A stretch of 28,830 bases of DNA from Candidatus Humimicrobium oleiphilum (GTDB taxonomy: Bacteria > Actinomycetota > Humimicrobiia > Humimicrobiales > Humimicrobiaceae). The stretch spans positions 3,012 to 31,841 of the forward strand of contig DBPS01000021.1 of assembly GCA_002304935.1 (NCBI GenBank), in the 5' to 3' direction. A model generated the notes under the pieces. That model searched no databases. It was not told the DNA's origin and was given only the letters and a program-made list of their open reading frames with translations. Shown here piece after piece: positions 7,945 through 15,651 of the stretch (the first letter of the stretch is position 1; every line of letters begins with the position of its first letter). Position numbers and translations under genes: made by a program.

Positions 7945-8784
7945 CTAAATATTCTGTTTTAAAAAAAGATTATTGTCTATGAATCGTTTTATCTCATTAA
8001 TTACTTCTTCAAGACCTTTTTGACCTTTCTTAATCTCAAAAATAAAACCCCCGTCATAATTTTTCCCAGAAAGGATATTTAAAATGTTTTGCCATTCTAT
8101 AATCCCGTTTCCGGGAACATAATGCAGATCGTCTTCTGCCTCAGACCTTTTGCCGTTATTATCACCCATATTATCATGGATATGCATGCTCAGAATATCA
8201 TCATAAAAATAGTCCAGGTAATCATTAATATTATCTGCCAGAAGTCCGTGTCCTGTGTCAAGGCATATTCCTGAATTATTTTTACTATCAGCAATTTCCC
8301 TGGCTTTATAGAGTATGTGCTTTACAACTTCAATATCATCTCCAAAAAATTCAGCAGGCAGATTTTCAATTGCGATTTTTATATTCCCCATTCTTGCTTT
8401 ATTCAATATATGCACAAGGCTGCTTATGCAGTTATTTATTCTTATATTTTTTTCTTTTCTGTCTGAATACCATCCTCCGGGATGGATGACAAGAAGTTTT
8501 CCATTTAATTTCTTTAAATAACCTATCCTTTTTATTGCGTCTTCAATACCATTATTTCTTTTTTCTTCATCAGGACTTGAAATATCTGCATTTTCATATT
8601 CAGCATGCATTGAAAACACAGATAGTTCCTGCGCATTGATAGCATCGATTATGTTTTTCTGAAAATTAAAGACATCTGAAAGCTCTATATTTTTTATCCC
8701 TGATTTTTCCATATAGTCAAATTTTTCAAGATAATCAAGACTTCTGGAAACTTCATATAGCATTGTGCTAATGCCGATATACAT
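7945..8784 (-). CDS. Endonuclease-IV-fold TIM barrel (sugar phosphate isomerase/epimerase type)
   Basis: A 279-residue AP_endonuc_2 (PF01261) TIM barrel. It keeps all nine metal-ligand positions of endonuclease IV: His60, His101 (VIHPG), Glu140 (IAIEN), Asp176 and His179 (CLDTGH), His201/203 (MHIHDN), Asp219-x-His221 and Glu250. The SSPDEEKR segment near residues 69-76 also matches Nfo-type enzymes. Most sugar isomerase and epimerase relatives keep only four ligands. It is first in an operon with a sugar-type permease and a RuBisCO-like protein, so a role in carbohydrate metabolism is likely, but a DNA-repair-type or other trinuclear zinc activity cannot be ruled out. AGAGGG lies about 13 nt upstream of the ATG. 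Confidence 0.85.
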   Translation of the reverse strand: MYIGISTMLYEVSRSLDYLEKFDYMEKSGIKNIELSDVFNFQKNIIDAINAQELSVFSMHAEYENADISSPDEEKRNNGIEDAIKRIGYLKKLNGKLLVIHPGGWYSDRKEKNIRINNCISSLVHILNKARMGNIKIAIENLPAEFFGDDIEVVKHILYKAREIADSKNNSGICLDTGHGLLADNINDYLDYFYDDILSMHIHDNMGDNNGKRSEAEDDLHYVPGNGIIEWQNILNILSGKNYDGGFIFEIKKGQKGLEEVINEIKRFIDNNLFLKQNI

Positions 8785-8830
8785 TTATAAATTATCCCTC
8801 TGTTAAATAATTCTTATATAATATCAGAAA

Positions 8831-8876
8831 TTAAAAACTCCTCCAAAGCTTTCTACTGCCAGGAAGGAGTTTTTAA
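8831..8876 (-). terminator. Intrinsic terminator after the OYE-type gene
   Basis: A perfect 12-bp stem (8831-8842 with 8865-8876, core ACTCCT/AGGAGT) closes a 22-nt loop and is followed by T-runs on the minus strand. It lies 67 bp past the OYE stop and 46 bp before the next gene, so it separates the OYE transcript from the TIM-barrel/permease/RLP operon or attenuates read-through. Confidence 0.75.
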
Positions 8877-8942
8877 TTAAACTGATTTTTCAATTGATTA
8901 TCAATCTTTTAAATCAAAAACAATAACAAGCCAGGCTAAGGA

Positions 8943-10205
8943 TTAATCCATACCAGTAACTTTAAATCTTAATTTACCTTTTTCTTCTCTTACTTTCCTT
9001 ATAAGATCAGTATAAGGTCTGTTATAAACTGTGCATCCTACATTTTCCTGCCTTATTAAAAGTTCAACACATTTGTCACAAGCTACACACCAGTTAATTT
9101 CATCTTCTTTGTCTGCCAAATATTTCTTGGGAAGCTTGGGATCAGCCAGAGATTGCCTTCCAAGTGCAATCATGTCAGCATAACCATGTTCAATATTATA
9201 ATTGCCCCAGTGGAATAATGAGTTCCATTCAGGCTGTACGGCTTTAAGGAAGTTTTTCCCATTATTAAGCACTGAGTAAGCACCACCCATTACCACTACA
9301 TCTGGACCGACATTTTCCTTGATTATTTTTGCCATTGTGAAATGCAGATAAACATCATCTGGTTTTCCTCTTTCAGGCATATGGAGTTCCATTGTAACTG
9401 ATGGATTTCCGGTAGATTCAAGAATAAAATTTGCTCCTCTTGCTTCAAGTCCCTTGCAAAGATCAATAGACTCAGTAAGATCGATTATTCCTGTATCAGG
9501 CCCTGCACATCCCTGTCCGCCCGGGAAACCTTCCCACATTGAAACTTTTGAGCCGACTATAAAATTATCATCATTTACAAGCTTTCTTACTTTCTCAACC
9601 ATATCAAAAGCAAATCTACTTCTTTTTTCCCACGTTGGGCCATATTTCCAATTTCGGTCATTATAGGGTCTTAAAATCTGTGAACCAAAATAGCCGTGAC
9701 AGAACTTAAGATCTACACCGTCTGCACCAAGGTCATATAGTATCTTTGATGATTTTACAAATAGATCAATAGTATTATCTACATAATCTTCATCGATTAC
9801 TTCCCCGCCGAAACCATGAAGCGGTTTAACGCAAACTCTTTTAGAGAACTGACTTCCGGATACTTCTCCCGAATGATTTAGCTGAACAATCAAAAGAGGA
9901 TCGGGATTGATTTTTTTCATATCTTTTATAAATTTCTCCCACTCTTTGATATTCTCTTTATTTTCCGGCTGAAGACTTAACTGCTCATTTCTTGCCCTGC
10001 TGTCATACTGCATGGTTATTGATTCGAAAACTATAACTCCTGCATCACCTTCAAACAGATTTCTATATCTTTCCAGAGATCTTTCAGAAAATCCACCACT
10101 GGCACTTGCATCAGCACATTCCATCGGCTGAATAACAAATCTGTTTTTTGCAGTTCTTTTTCCGATTTTGATGGGTTGTGCAAGAGCTGTATTTTTATTG
10201 CTCAT
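8943..10205 (-). CDS. 4Fe-4S NADH:flavin oxidoreductase (old yellow enzyme family), short form
   Basis: A 420-residue FMN-binding TIM barrel of the OYE/2,4-dienoyl-CoA reductase family. Visible motifs are QLNHSG, DLKFCHGYFGSQILRPYNDR and ALGRQSLADP. A C-terminal cysteine set, C373-x2-C376-x2-C379-x11-C391, matches the 4Fe-4S site of dienoyl-CoA reductase and trimethylamine dehydrogenase. The protein stops soon after the cluster and lacks the FAD/NAD(P)H domains of the 650-700-residue enzymes, so electrons must come from another protein. I chose the ATG at 10203-10205, which has AAGGGGAAAC upstream, over the ATG 24 codons earlier, which adds a basic leader outside the family. It is flanked by its own terminator and by a palindrome-rich region shared with the divergent PAS-LuxR regulator, its likely controller. 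It probably reduces an activated C=C bond. Confidence 0.9.
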   Translation of the reverse strand: MSNKNTALAQPIKIGKRTAKNRFVIQPMECADASASGGFSERSLERYRNLFEGDAGVIVFESITMQYDSRARNEQLSLQPENKENIKEWEKFIKDMKKINPDPLLIVQLNHSGEVSGSQFSKRVCVKPLHGFGGEVIDEDYVDNTIDLFVKSSKILYDLGADGVDLKFCHGYFGSQILRPYNDRNWKYGPTWEKRSRFAFDMVEKVRKLVNDDNFIVGSKVSMWEGFPGGQGCAGPDTGIIDLTESIDLCKGLEARGANFILESTGNPSVTMELHMPERGKPDDVYLHFTMAKIIKENVGPDVVVMGGAYSVLNNGKNFLKAVQPEWNSLFHWGNYNIEHGYADMIALGRQSLADPKLPKKYLADKEDEINWCVACDKCVELLIRQENVGCTVYNRPYTDLIRKVREEKGKLRFKVTGMD

Positions 10206-10287
10206 TTGTTTCCCCTTTTTTATTTTTTTTATTAATTCCCTTTTTGAAGCTTTTCCACCAATTAAAGTATATAACAAATTATTTTTT

Positions 10288-10443
10288 TAGTAATACTATT
10301 AAAACACTTATAAAATACCAGGTAATAATTAGTATTATAAATACTAGTTTTATTCTTAGTAATTTTAATTATAATCTGATATTTGAGTATTTCTTACTTT
10401 TTTTTGGATACTAGTATAATATATAGCCTTATCAGTAATACTA
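10288..10443. promoter_or_regulatory. Divergent promoter region with repeated AGTA/TACT palindromes
   Basis: The gap between the OYE gene and the PAS-LuxR regulator holds a family of palindromes: TAGTAATACTA (10288-10298), TAGTATT-ATA-AATACTA (10330-10346), AGTA-N5-TACT (10386-10398), ATACTAGTAT (10408-10417) and AGTAATACT (10434-10442). The ten bases AGTAATACTA occur exactly at 10289-10298 and 10434-10443. The minus-strand TATAAT (10334-10339) lies inside one palindrome and the plus-strand TATAAT (10415-10420) overlaps another; both have weak -35 boxes. This is a plausible operator array for the adjacent regulator. Confidence 0.65.
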
Positions 10444-10467
10444 ATATTTTCTGATTATTTTTGCATT

Positions 10468-11349
10468 ATGTATGAGAATGTATTCGGATGGATTCTAGAC
10501 CAGGAATCCTCCAAGAAAATTATAGTAGAGGACAAAGAATCATTTTTTAATAGCTCTAATTTTTTTCACACAATCCTGGAATTTATTCAGGACGGAGTGA
10601 GCGTACTGGATACTGATCTTGTTGTTAATTATGTTAATGCCACAGTTTCAAACCTTTACACCCGGGGTGTGAATCCAATCAACAGAAAATGCTATTCAGT
10701 ATATCATCAGAGAAAAAAGCCTTGCGACGATTGCCCGACTTTAAGAGCTATAAAAACAAAAAAGCCCCAGATGAGCGTTATGAGTTATCCCAGAAAAGGA
10801 AAAACTCCTGGATGGCACGAATTATTTTCAATTCCTGTCTTTGATAAAAATGACAATATAATCCTGATAATAGAATATATAAGAGATGTTACTTTCCAAA
10901 AATATATTAAAGAAAATCTGATTGATATCGAGAATCGTTTTGAAACCCTGGAAGAGCAAAATAAAATCCTGATGGATATTCTCAATCAGAGAGAAGAATT
11001 CCAAAATAATCTCGAGCATACTATCTCGACTAATCTGGAAAAATTTATAAAGCCTTCTCTAAATTATCTGAAAAAATCAGTAAACGAAAAAGATATTGAG
11101 CTTGTAAATGCGATTATTGATGAGATAGTATATCCTGTCACAAAAAAAAGACCTTCACAAATTTCTGAACTGACCCCCAGGGAGCTTCAGATAGCATCAT
11201 TTATAAAAGAAGGCTACCAGTCAAAAGAAATTGCAGACAAGCTTTGTGTGACACAGAAAGCTATAGATTACCATCGATTGAATATCCGTAAAAAATTAAA
11301 ATTATCCCGGACCTCAAATTTAAGAACTTATCTGGAATCACATCTTTGA
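10468..11349 (+). CDS. PAS-domain LuxR-type transcriptional regulator with Cys motif
   Basis: A 293-residue cytoplasmic regulator. Residues about 30-142 form a PAS sensor (FIQDGVSVLDTDLVVNYVN ... IPVFDKNDNIILIIEYIRDVT). It contains the cysteine set Cys75, Cys86, Cys89 (KCYSVYH...KPCDDCP), a motif recurrent in PAS domains of anaerobes that could bind a metal or cluster. Residues about 148-190 are predicted coiled coil, and 232-290 are a LuxR helix-turn-helix (LTPRELQIASFIKEGYQSKEIADKLCVTQKAIDYHR). No response-regulator receiver domain is present. The ATG has no clear ribosome binding site. It diverges from the OYE gene across the palindrome array, so it probably controls that gene and itself. 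The ligand is unknown; redox or iron sensing is a guess from the cysteines. Confidence 0.88.
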   Translation: MYENVFGWILDQESSKKIIVEDKESFFNSSNFFHTILEFIQDGVSVLDTDLVVNYVNATVSNLYTRGVNPINRKCYSVYHQRKKPCDDCPTLRAIKTKKPQMSVMSYPRKGKTPGWHELFSIPVFDKNDNIILIIEYIRDVTFQKYIKENLIDIENRFETLEEQNKILMDILNQREEFQNNLEHTISTNLEKFIKPSLNYLKKSVNEKDIELVNAIIDEIVYPVTKKRPSQISELTPRELQIASFIKEGYQSKEIADKLCVTQKAIDYHRLNIRKKLKLSRTSNLRTYLESHL

Positions 11350-11396
11350 TTTTAAATTAATAAGATATTTCTAACATTTTTCATAATAAAAAATCA

Positions 11397-11441
11397 TTGA
11401 CATATTATTATTTTAAGAATAATATTTCGAAAGCGAAATAT
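11397..11441 (+). promoter_or_regulatory. marR-type gene promoter with overlapping palindromic operator
   Basis: TTGACA (11397-11402), a 17-bp spacer and TAATAT (11420-11425) form a good sigma70-type promoter. A perfect inverted repeat, ATATTTCG (11422-11429) and CGAAATAT (11434-11441) with 4 bp between, overlaps the -10. This is where a MarR repressor would sit to block its own operon, whose first ATG is 45 bp downstream. Confidence 0.8.
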
Positions 11442-11485
11442 CCGTATATGAAATATATTTATAAAAATCTCTGATATCCTGAAAA

Positions 11486-11953
11486 ATGAATAAAGCAATT
11501 AAAAAAACAGATACTGATATAATAAAACTTTTATACCAGGTTTTTGTTTTATTAAAAAATGAAATGGGAAAACTTCTTGAAGAAGAAGGGATAAGCTCTT
11601 CCCATGGAATAATAATAAAGACAATCAGCGAACATAAAAGAATAAAAATAACTGAATTAAGTGAACTTCTCGGGCTTTCAAACAGCACTCTTTCAGGAAT
11701 AATAGAAAAACTGAAAGTTCTTGGAATTGTAGAAAGAAAAAGAAGTGATAAAGATCGCAGAGTAGTCTATGTAAGTATTTCCAGAGATTTTGAAAAAAGA
11801 CATGGAGATTTTCATCAAAAAATAAATGATTATATTGAAAAAAAAGTAAAAGAAGCCGGGCAGGAAGACAGGAAGAAAATAGCCGAGGGACTCACCCTTC
11901 TTAAAAAACTGCTGGAAGAATCAACAAATTTAAAAAAAGATATTGAATTTTAA
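11486..11953 (+). CDS. MarR-family transcriptional regulator
   Basis: A 155-residue winged-helix repressor. The DNA-binding part spans about residues 35-105: ITELSELLGLSNSTLSGIIEKLKVLGIVERKRSDKDRRVVYVSI, with the DxR wing characteristic of MarR proteins. Helical segments at both ends would form the dimer interface. It is the first gene of an operon with two ABC half-transporters and has a palindromic operator over its own -10 box, so it most likely represses the exporter until an inducer, perhaps a substrate of the pump, binds. The ribosome binding site is weak. Confidence 0.92.
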   Translation: MNKAIKKTDTDIIKLLYQVFVLLKNEMGKLLEEEGISSSHGIIIKTISEHKRIKITELSELLGLSNSTLSGIIEKLKVLGIVERKRSDKDRRVVYVSISRDFEKRHGDFHQKINDYIEKKVKEAGQEDRKKIAEGLTLLKKLLEESTNLKKDIEF

Positions 11954-12015
11954 TAAATATGATTTTAAAACATGATTTTTATTAAAATATTAATAAAAAA
12001 GGAATTTTATTTTTT

Positions 12016-13740
12016 ATGCTGAAACTTTTTAAACATTTAAAACCTTATACCTTGACTGTTATTGTGACCATAATTCTTATATTTCTGCAATCTATAGCAG
12101 AACTTTTTTTACCCAGTCTCATGTCAGATATTATCAATAACGGCATATTAAAAAACGATATAAATTATATTCTAAAAGTAGGAGGATATATGCTGCTTAT
12201 CACTGCTGGTGCAGTAATAGTCACAGTAGCAGCAAGTTTTTTGATTGCCCGTATTGCAATGTCTTTTGGAAAAGATATAAGAGACATAATATTTACAAGA
12301 GTTGAAAGTTATTCTTTAAATGAAGTAGATAAAATTGGCTCTGCTTCCCTGATAACGAGAACCACAAATGATGTCGTACAGATACAAAATGTGTTTATTA
12401 TGATGAGAATGCTTGTGATGGCTGCCATGATGGGAATAGGAGGAATAGTAATGGCAGTTACAAGAGATGCAAAACTTTCTATTATTTTTGTAATTGTCCT
12501 TCCCATCCTTGTCTCGATAATGGTGCTTATAGGCAGGAAAGGCCTCCCTCTCTTTAGATTGATGCAGTTAAAAGTAGATAAATTAAACCTTGTCATGCGG
12601 GAAAATCTTACAGGTATCAGAGTTGTAAGAGCTTTTAATCGCGTTCAGGAAGAAAAGAAACGTTTTGATAATGCCAATAAAGATTTTATGGAAAATTCAA
12701 TAAAAGTTAATAAGATAATGGCTTTTATCTTCCCCGCCATGATGTTTATAATGAGCACCGCAACCCTGATTATTGTATGGTTCTCAAGCATAAGAATAAA
12801 TAATATGGATATGAATGTCGGTGATATGGTTGCTTTTATTCAATATAGCTCAATGATTATGTTTTCATTTTTAATGGGAACCATGATGTTTATATTGATA
12901 CCAAGAGCACAGGCATCAGCAGACAGGATAAATGAGGTACTTGATATAGTTCCTGAAATAAATGACCCTGAAAACCCTGTTGAATTCATTGAGAGCAAAG
13001 GCCACATCGAATTTAAAAATGTTACTTTTGCTTATAAGGGTGCGGAGGAGCCAGTCGTAAACAACGTATCTTTCATTGCTGAACCTGGCAGAACTACAGC
13101 TATTGTCGGCAGTACCGGATGCGGCAAATCAACAATAATAAATTTGCTATGCAGGTTCTATGATATACAGAAGGGTAATATCCTTATTGACGGAATCGAT
13201 ATAAGACATATGAGGCAAAGTGACTTAAGAAAACATATTGGTCTTATTTCTCAAAAATCTTTGCTTTTCAGCGGAACTATAGCAGAGAATATAAAATTTG
13301 GATTTGAAGAGGCAACAGACAGTGAAATAAAATATGTTTCAGAAATAGCACAGGTAAAAGAATTTGTGGATGAACTGGAAAACGGCTTTGATACATTAAT
13401 ATCCCAGGGTGGAACCAATCTTTCAGGCGGGCAGAAACAGAGAATCAGCATTGCAAGAGCACTTATCAGGAAACCAAAGATATTTATTTTTGATGATAGT
13501 TTTTCTGCTCTTGATTTTAAAACCGATTCCAGATTGAGAAATGCATTAAAAAATGAAGTAACCGATTCAACCGTTATAATAGTCAGCCAGAGAGTAAGCA
13601 CTATAATGAATGCGGACAGCATAATAGTTCTGGAGGAAGGGAAAATAGTTGGTATCGGAAAGCACAGACAATTGTTAGATACTTGCAGGATTTATAGGGA
13701 AATTGTTGCTTCCCAGCTATCTGAAGAGGAGTTAGCTTGA
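12016..13740 (+). CDS. Heterodimeric ABC exporter subunit A (degenerate-site half)
   Basis: A 574-residue ABC half-transporter: six transmembrane helices (about 1-310) then a nucleotide-binding domain. Walker A GSTGCGKST lies near residue 365 and the signature LSGGQKQR near 469. The Walker B region reads IFIFDDSFSALD, with Asp in place of the catalytic Glu, and the switch residue is Gln (SQRVS) instead of His. Those two changes are the mark of the degenerate subunit in heterodimeric exporters such as BmrCD, LmrCD and TM287/288; this is the BmrC/TM287-like half. The stop overlaps the start of the partner gene. It probably exports drugs, lipids or peptides, under control of the upstream MarR protein. 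Confidence 0.93.
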   Translation: MLKLFKHLKPYTLTVIVTIILIFLQSIAELFLPSLMSDIINNGILKNDINYILKVGGYMLLITAGAVIVTVAASFLIARIAMSFGKDIRDIIFTRVESYSLNEVDKIGSASLITRTTNDVVQIQNVFIMMRMLVMAAMMGIGGIVMAVTRDAKLSIIFVIVLPILVSIMVLIGRKGLPLFRLMQLKVDKLNLVMRENLTGIRVVRAFNRVQEEKKRFDNANKDFMENSIKVNKIMAFIFPAMMFIMSTATLIIVWFSSIRINNMDMNVGDMVAFIQYSSMIMFSFLMGTMMFILIPRAQASADRINEVLDIVPEINDPENPVEFIESKGHIEFKNVTFAYKGAEEPVVNNVSFIAEPGRTTAIVGSTGCGKSTIINLLCRFYDIQKGNILIDGIDIRHMRQSDLRKHIGLISQKSLLFSGTIAENIKFGFEEATDSEIKYVSEIAQVKEFVDELENGFDTLISQGGTNLSGGQKQRISIARALIRKPKIFIFDDSFSALDFKTDSRLRNALKNEVTDSTVIIVSQRVSTIMNADSIIVLEEGKIVGIGKHRQLLDTCRIYREIVASQLSEEELA

Positions 13741-15644
13741 CAGAAAGAGAAAAAAGTCAAAAACAATCCATGGGATTAGGCCCCGGAAGAGGTATCGGCC
13801 CGGTCAGAGGTTTTGGGCAAGGGGCATATTCTGGCGAAAAACCAAAAGATTTCAGAGCAACTTTCAAAAGACTGCTTAAATATTGCTCATCTCAGAAATG
13901 GCAGATCATTGCCATACTTTTTATAACAATACTGGGTACCCTATTCAATATCGTAGGACCCAAGATCCTCGGAATGGCAACCAATAAACTTGTAGAAGGA
14001 TTTGTCTCAAAATCCAGAGCGCTTCAGACACAGACTGCGGTTGTTGATGGAATAGATTTTATATATATAGGAAGAATATTGCTGATTCTGCTGACTCTTT
14101 ATTTAATAAGTGCAGCATTCACATATCTTGGTTACTATATTATGGCTTCTGTTTCCCAGAAAATTGTATATAACATGCGAAAAGATATTAATGAAAAGCT
14201 TGCAAAACTGCCCTTGAAATATTTTGATTCAAAAACACATGGTGAAATACTTAGCAGGGTGACAAATGATGTTGACAATATCGCTACTACCCTTCAGCAG
14301 GGATTAAACCAGATTATAACTTCTGTGGTGACATTGCTTGGAATAATTATAATGATGCTTACTATCAGTCCTTTACTGACACTGATTACAGTATTAACAT
14401 TACCTCTTTACACGGTTGTAATGCTTTTTATAACAAAAAAATCACAAAAATTCTTTGCATCCCAGCAGAAAACGCTTGGAGAGCTTAACGGCCATGTCGA
14501 AGAAATGTATTCCGGCCATATAGTAGTCAAATCCTATAATTATGAAAAGAAATCTATCACAAAATTTAAAAATGTTAATGAAAAACTATACACATATTCC
14601 TGGAAAGCACAGTTTATGTCAGGAATAATAATGCCGATGATGAATTTTATCGGAAATCTTTCATATGTCCTTATTTGTGTTGTTGGCGGAATATTTGCAC
14701 TAAGGCAGACATTGAATGTCGGCGATATCCAGGCTTTTATTCAATATTCAAGACAGTTTTCACATCCGATTGCGCAGGCAGCAAATATGGCTAATCTTGT
14801 GCAATCCACCATAGCATCTGCTGAGAGAGTTTTCGAGATAATGGACGAAGCTGAAGAAATTCAGGATAGCAAAGATTCAGGAATAATAATTTCTCCCCAG
14901 GGTATCATCAAATTCCAGGATGTAGATTTCAGCTATAAAAAAGAATTTCCCCTTATTGAGGATATGAATATATGTGTGGATAAAGGACAAACTATTGCAA
15001 TTGTCGGACCGACCGGGGCAGGTAAGACTACTCTTGTCAATCTGCTTATGAGATTTTATGAAATTGATAATGGGAAAATAACATTTGATGACATTGATAT
15101 AAGAGAATTAAAGAGAAATAATCTCAGAAGCATGTTCGGAATGGTTTTGCAGGATACCTGGCTATTTAATGGAACGATAAAAGATAATATTTCTTATGGA
15201 AAGTTAGGAGCAACTGATGAAGAAATAATAGCTGCTGCAACAGCTGCTCATGCAGACCATTTTATAAGAACACTTCCTAACGGGTATGAGACTATATTAA
15301 ATGAGGAAGCTTCAAATATATCACAGGGACAGAAACAGCTTATAACTATTGCAAGAGCCCTTCTTGCAAATCCCACTGTTCTTATTCTTGATGAAGCAAC
15401 AAGCAGTGTGGACACCAGAACTGAATCTTACGTACAAAATGCAATGACCAGGCTGATGGAAGGAAGGACAAACTTTGTCATTGCTCACAGGTTATCAACA
15501 ATCCGTGAAGCTGATATGATACTTGTAATGAATCATGGAAAAATAATTGAACAGGGCAGCCATGAAGAATTATTGGAAAAGAATGGTTTTTATGCTGAAC
15601 TTTATAACAGTCAGTTTACCGGAACAGGTAATTTAAACAGCTAG
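13737..15644 (+). CDS. Heterodimeric ABC exporter subunit B (catalytic half)
   Basis: A 635-residue ABC half-transporter and partner of the preceding gene. A Gly-rich N-terminal tail (GLGPGRGIGPVRGFGQG) precedes six transmembrane helices and the nucleotide-binding domain. Walker A is GPTGAGKTT near residue 423, Walker B is LILDEATSS with the catalytic Glu, and the switch His is present (IAHRLST). The signature is ISQGQ where LSGGQ is usual. In a head-to-tail dimer this weak signature faces the partner's defective Walker B, while the intact Walker B faces the partner's LSGGQ, so one ATP site is active and one degenerate. It starts at a TTG that overlaps the upstream TGA, with AGGAG just before it, so translation is coupled. 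BmrD/TM288-like. Confidence 0.93.
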   Translation: MTEREKSQKQSMGLGPGRGIGPVRGFGQGAYSGEKPKDFRATFKRLLKYCSSQKWQIIAILFITILGTLFNIVGPKILGMATNKLVEGFVSKSRALQTQTAVVDGIDFIYIGRILLILLTLYLISAAFTYLGYYIMASVSQKIVYNMRKDINEKLAKLPLKYFDSKTHGEILSRVTNDVDNIATTLQQGLNQIITSVVTLLGIIIMMLTISPLLTLITVLTLPLYTVVMLFITKKSQKFFASQQKTLGELNGHVEEMYSGHIVVKSYNYEKKSITKFKNVNEKLYTYSWKAQFMSGIIMPMMNFIGNLSYVLICVVGGIFALRQTLNVGDIQAFIQYSRQFSHPIAQAANMANLVQSTIASAERVFEIMDEAEEIQDSKDSGIIISPQGIIKFQDVDFSYKKEFPLIEDMNICVDKGQTIAIVGPTGAGKTTLVNLLMRFYEIDNGKITFDDIDIRELKRNNLRSMFGMVLQDTWLFNGTIKDNISYGKLGATDEEIIAAATAAHADHFIRTLPNGYETILNEEASNISQGQKQLITIARALLANPTVLILDEATSSVDTRTESYVQNAMTRLMEGRTNFVIAHRLSTIREADMILVMNHGKIIEQGSHEELLEKNGFYAELYNSQFTGTGNLNS

Positions 15645-15651
15645 TATTACT

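Noticed and set aside
10206..10277. A 24-residue N-terminal extension of the OYE-type protein
   Set aside because: The internal ATG at 10205 has a good ribosome binding site and matches the family start; the extension is basic and low-complexity.
10178..10414. Plus-strand 78-codon ORF across the OYE/LuxR divergent region
   Set aside because: It overlaps the OYE start and the palindrome array, has a low-complexity Phe/Leu/Ile/Asn-rich product and no ribosome binding site.
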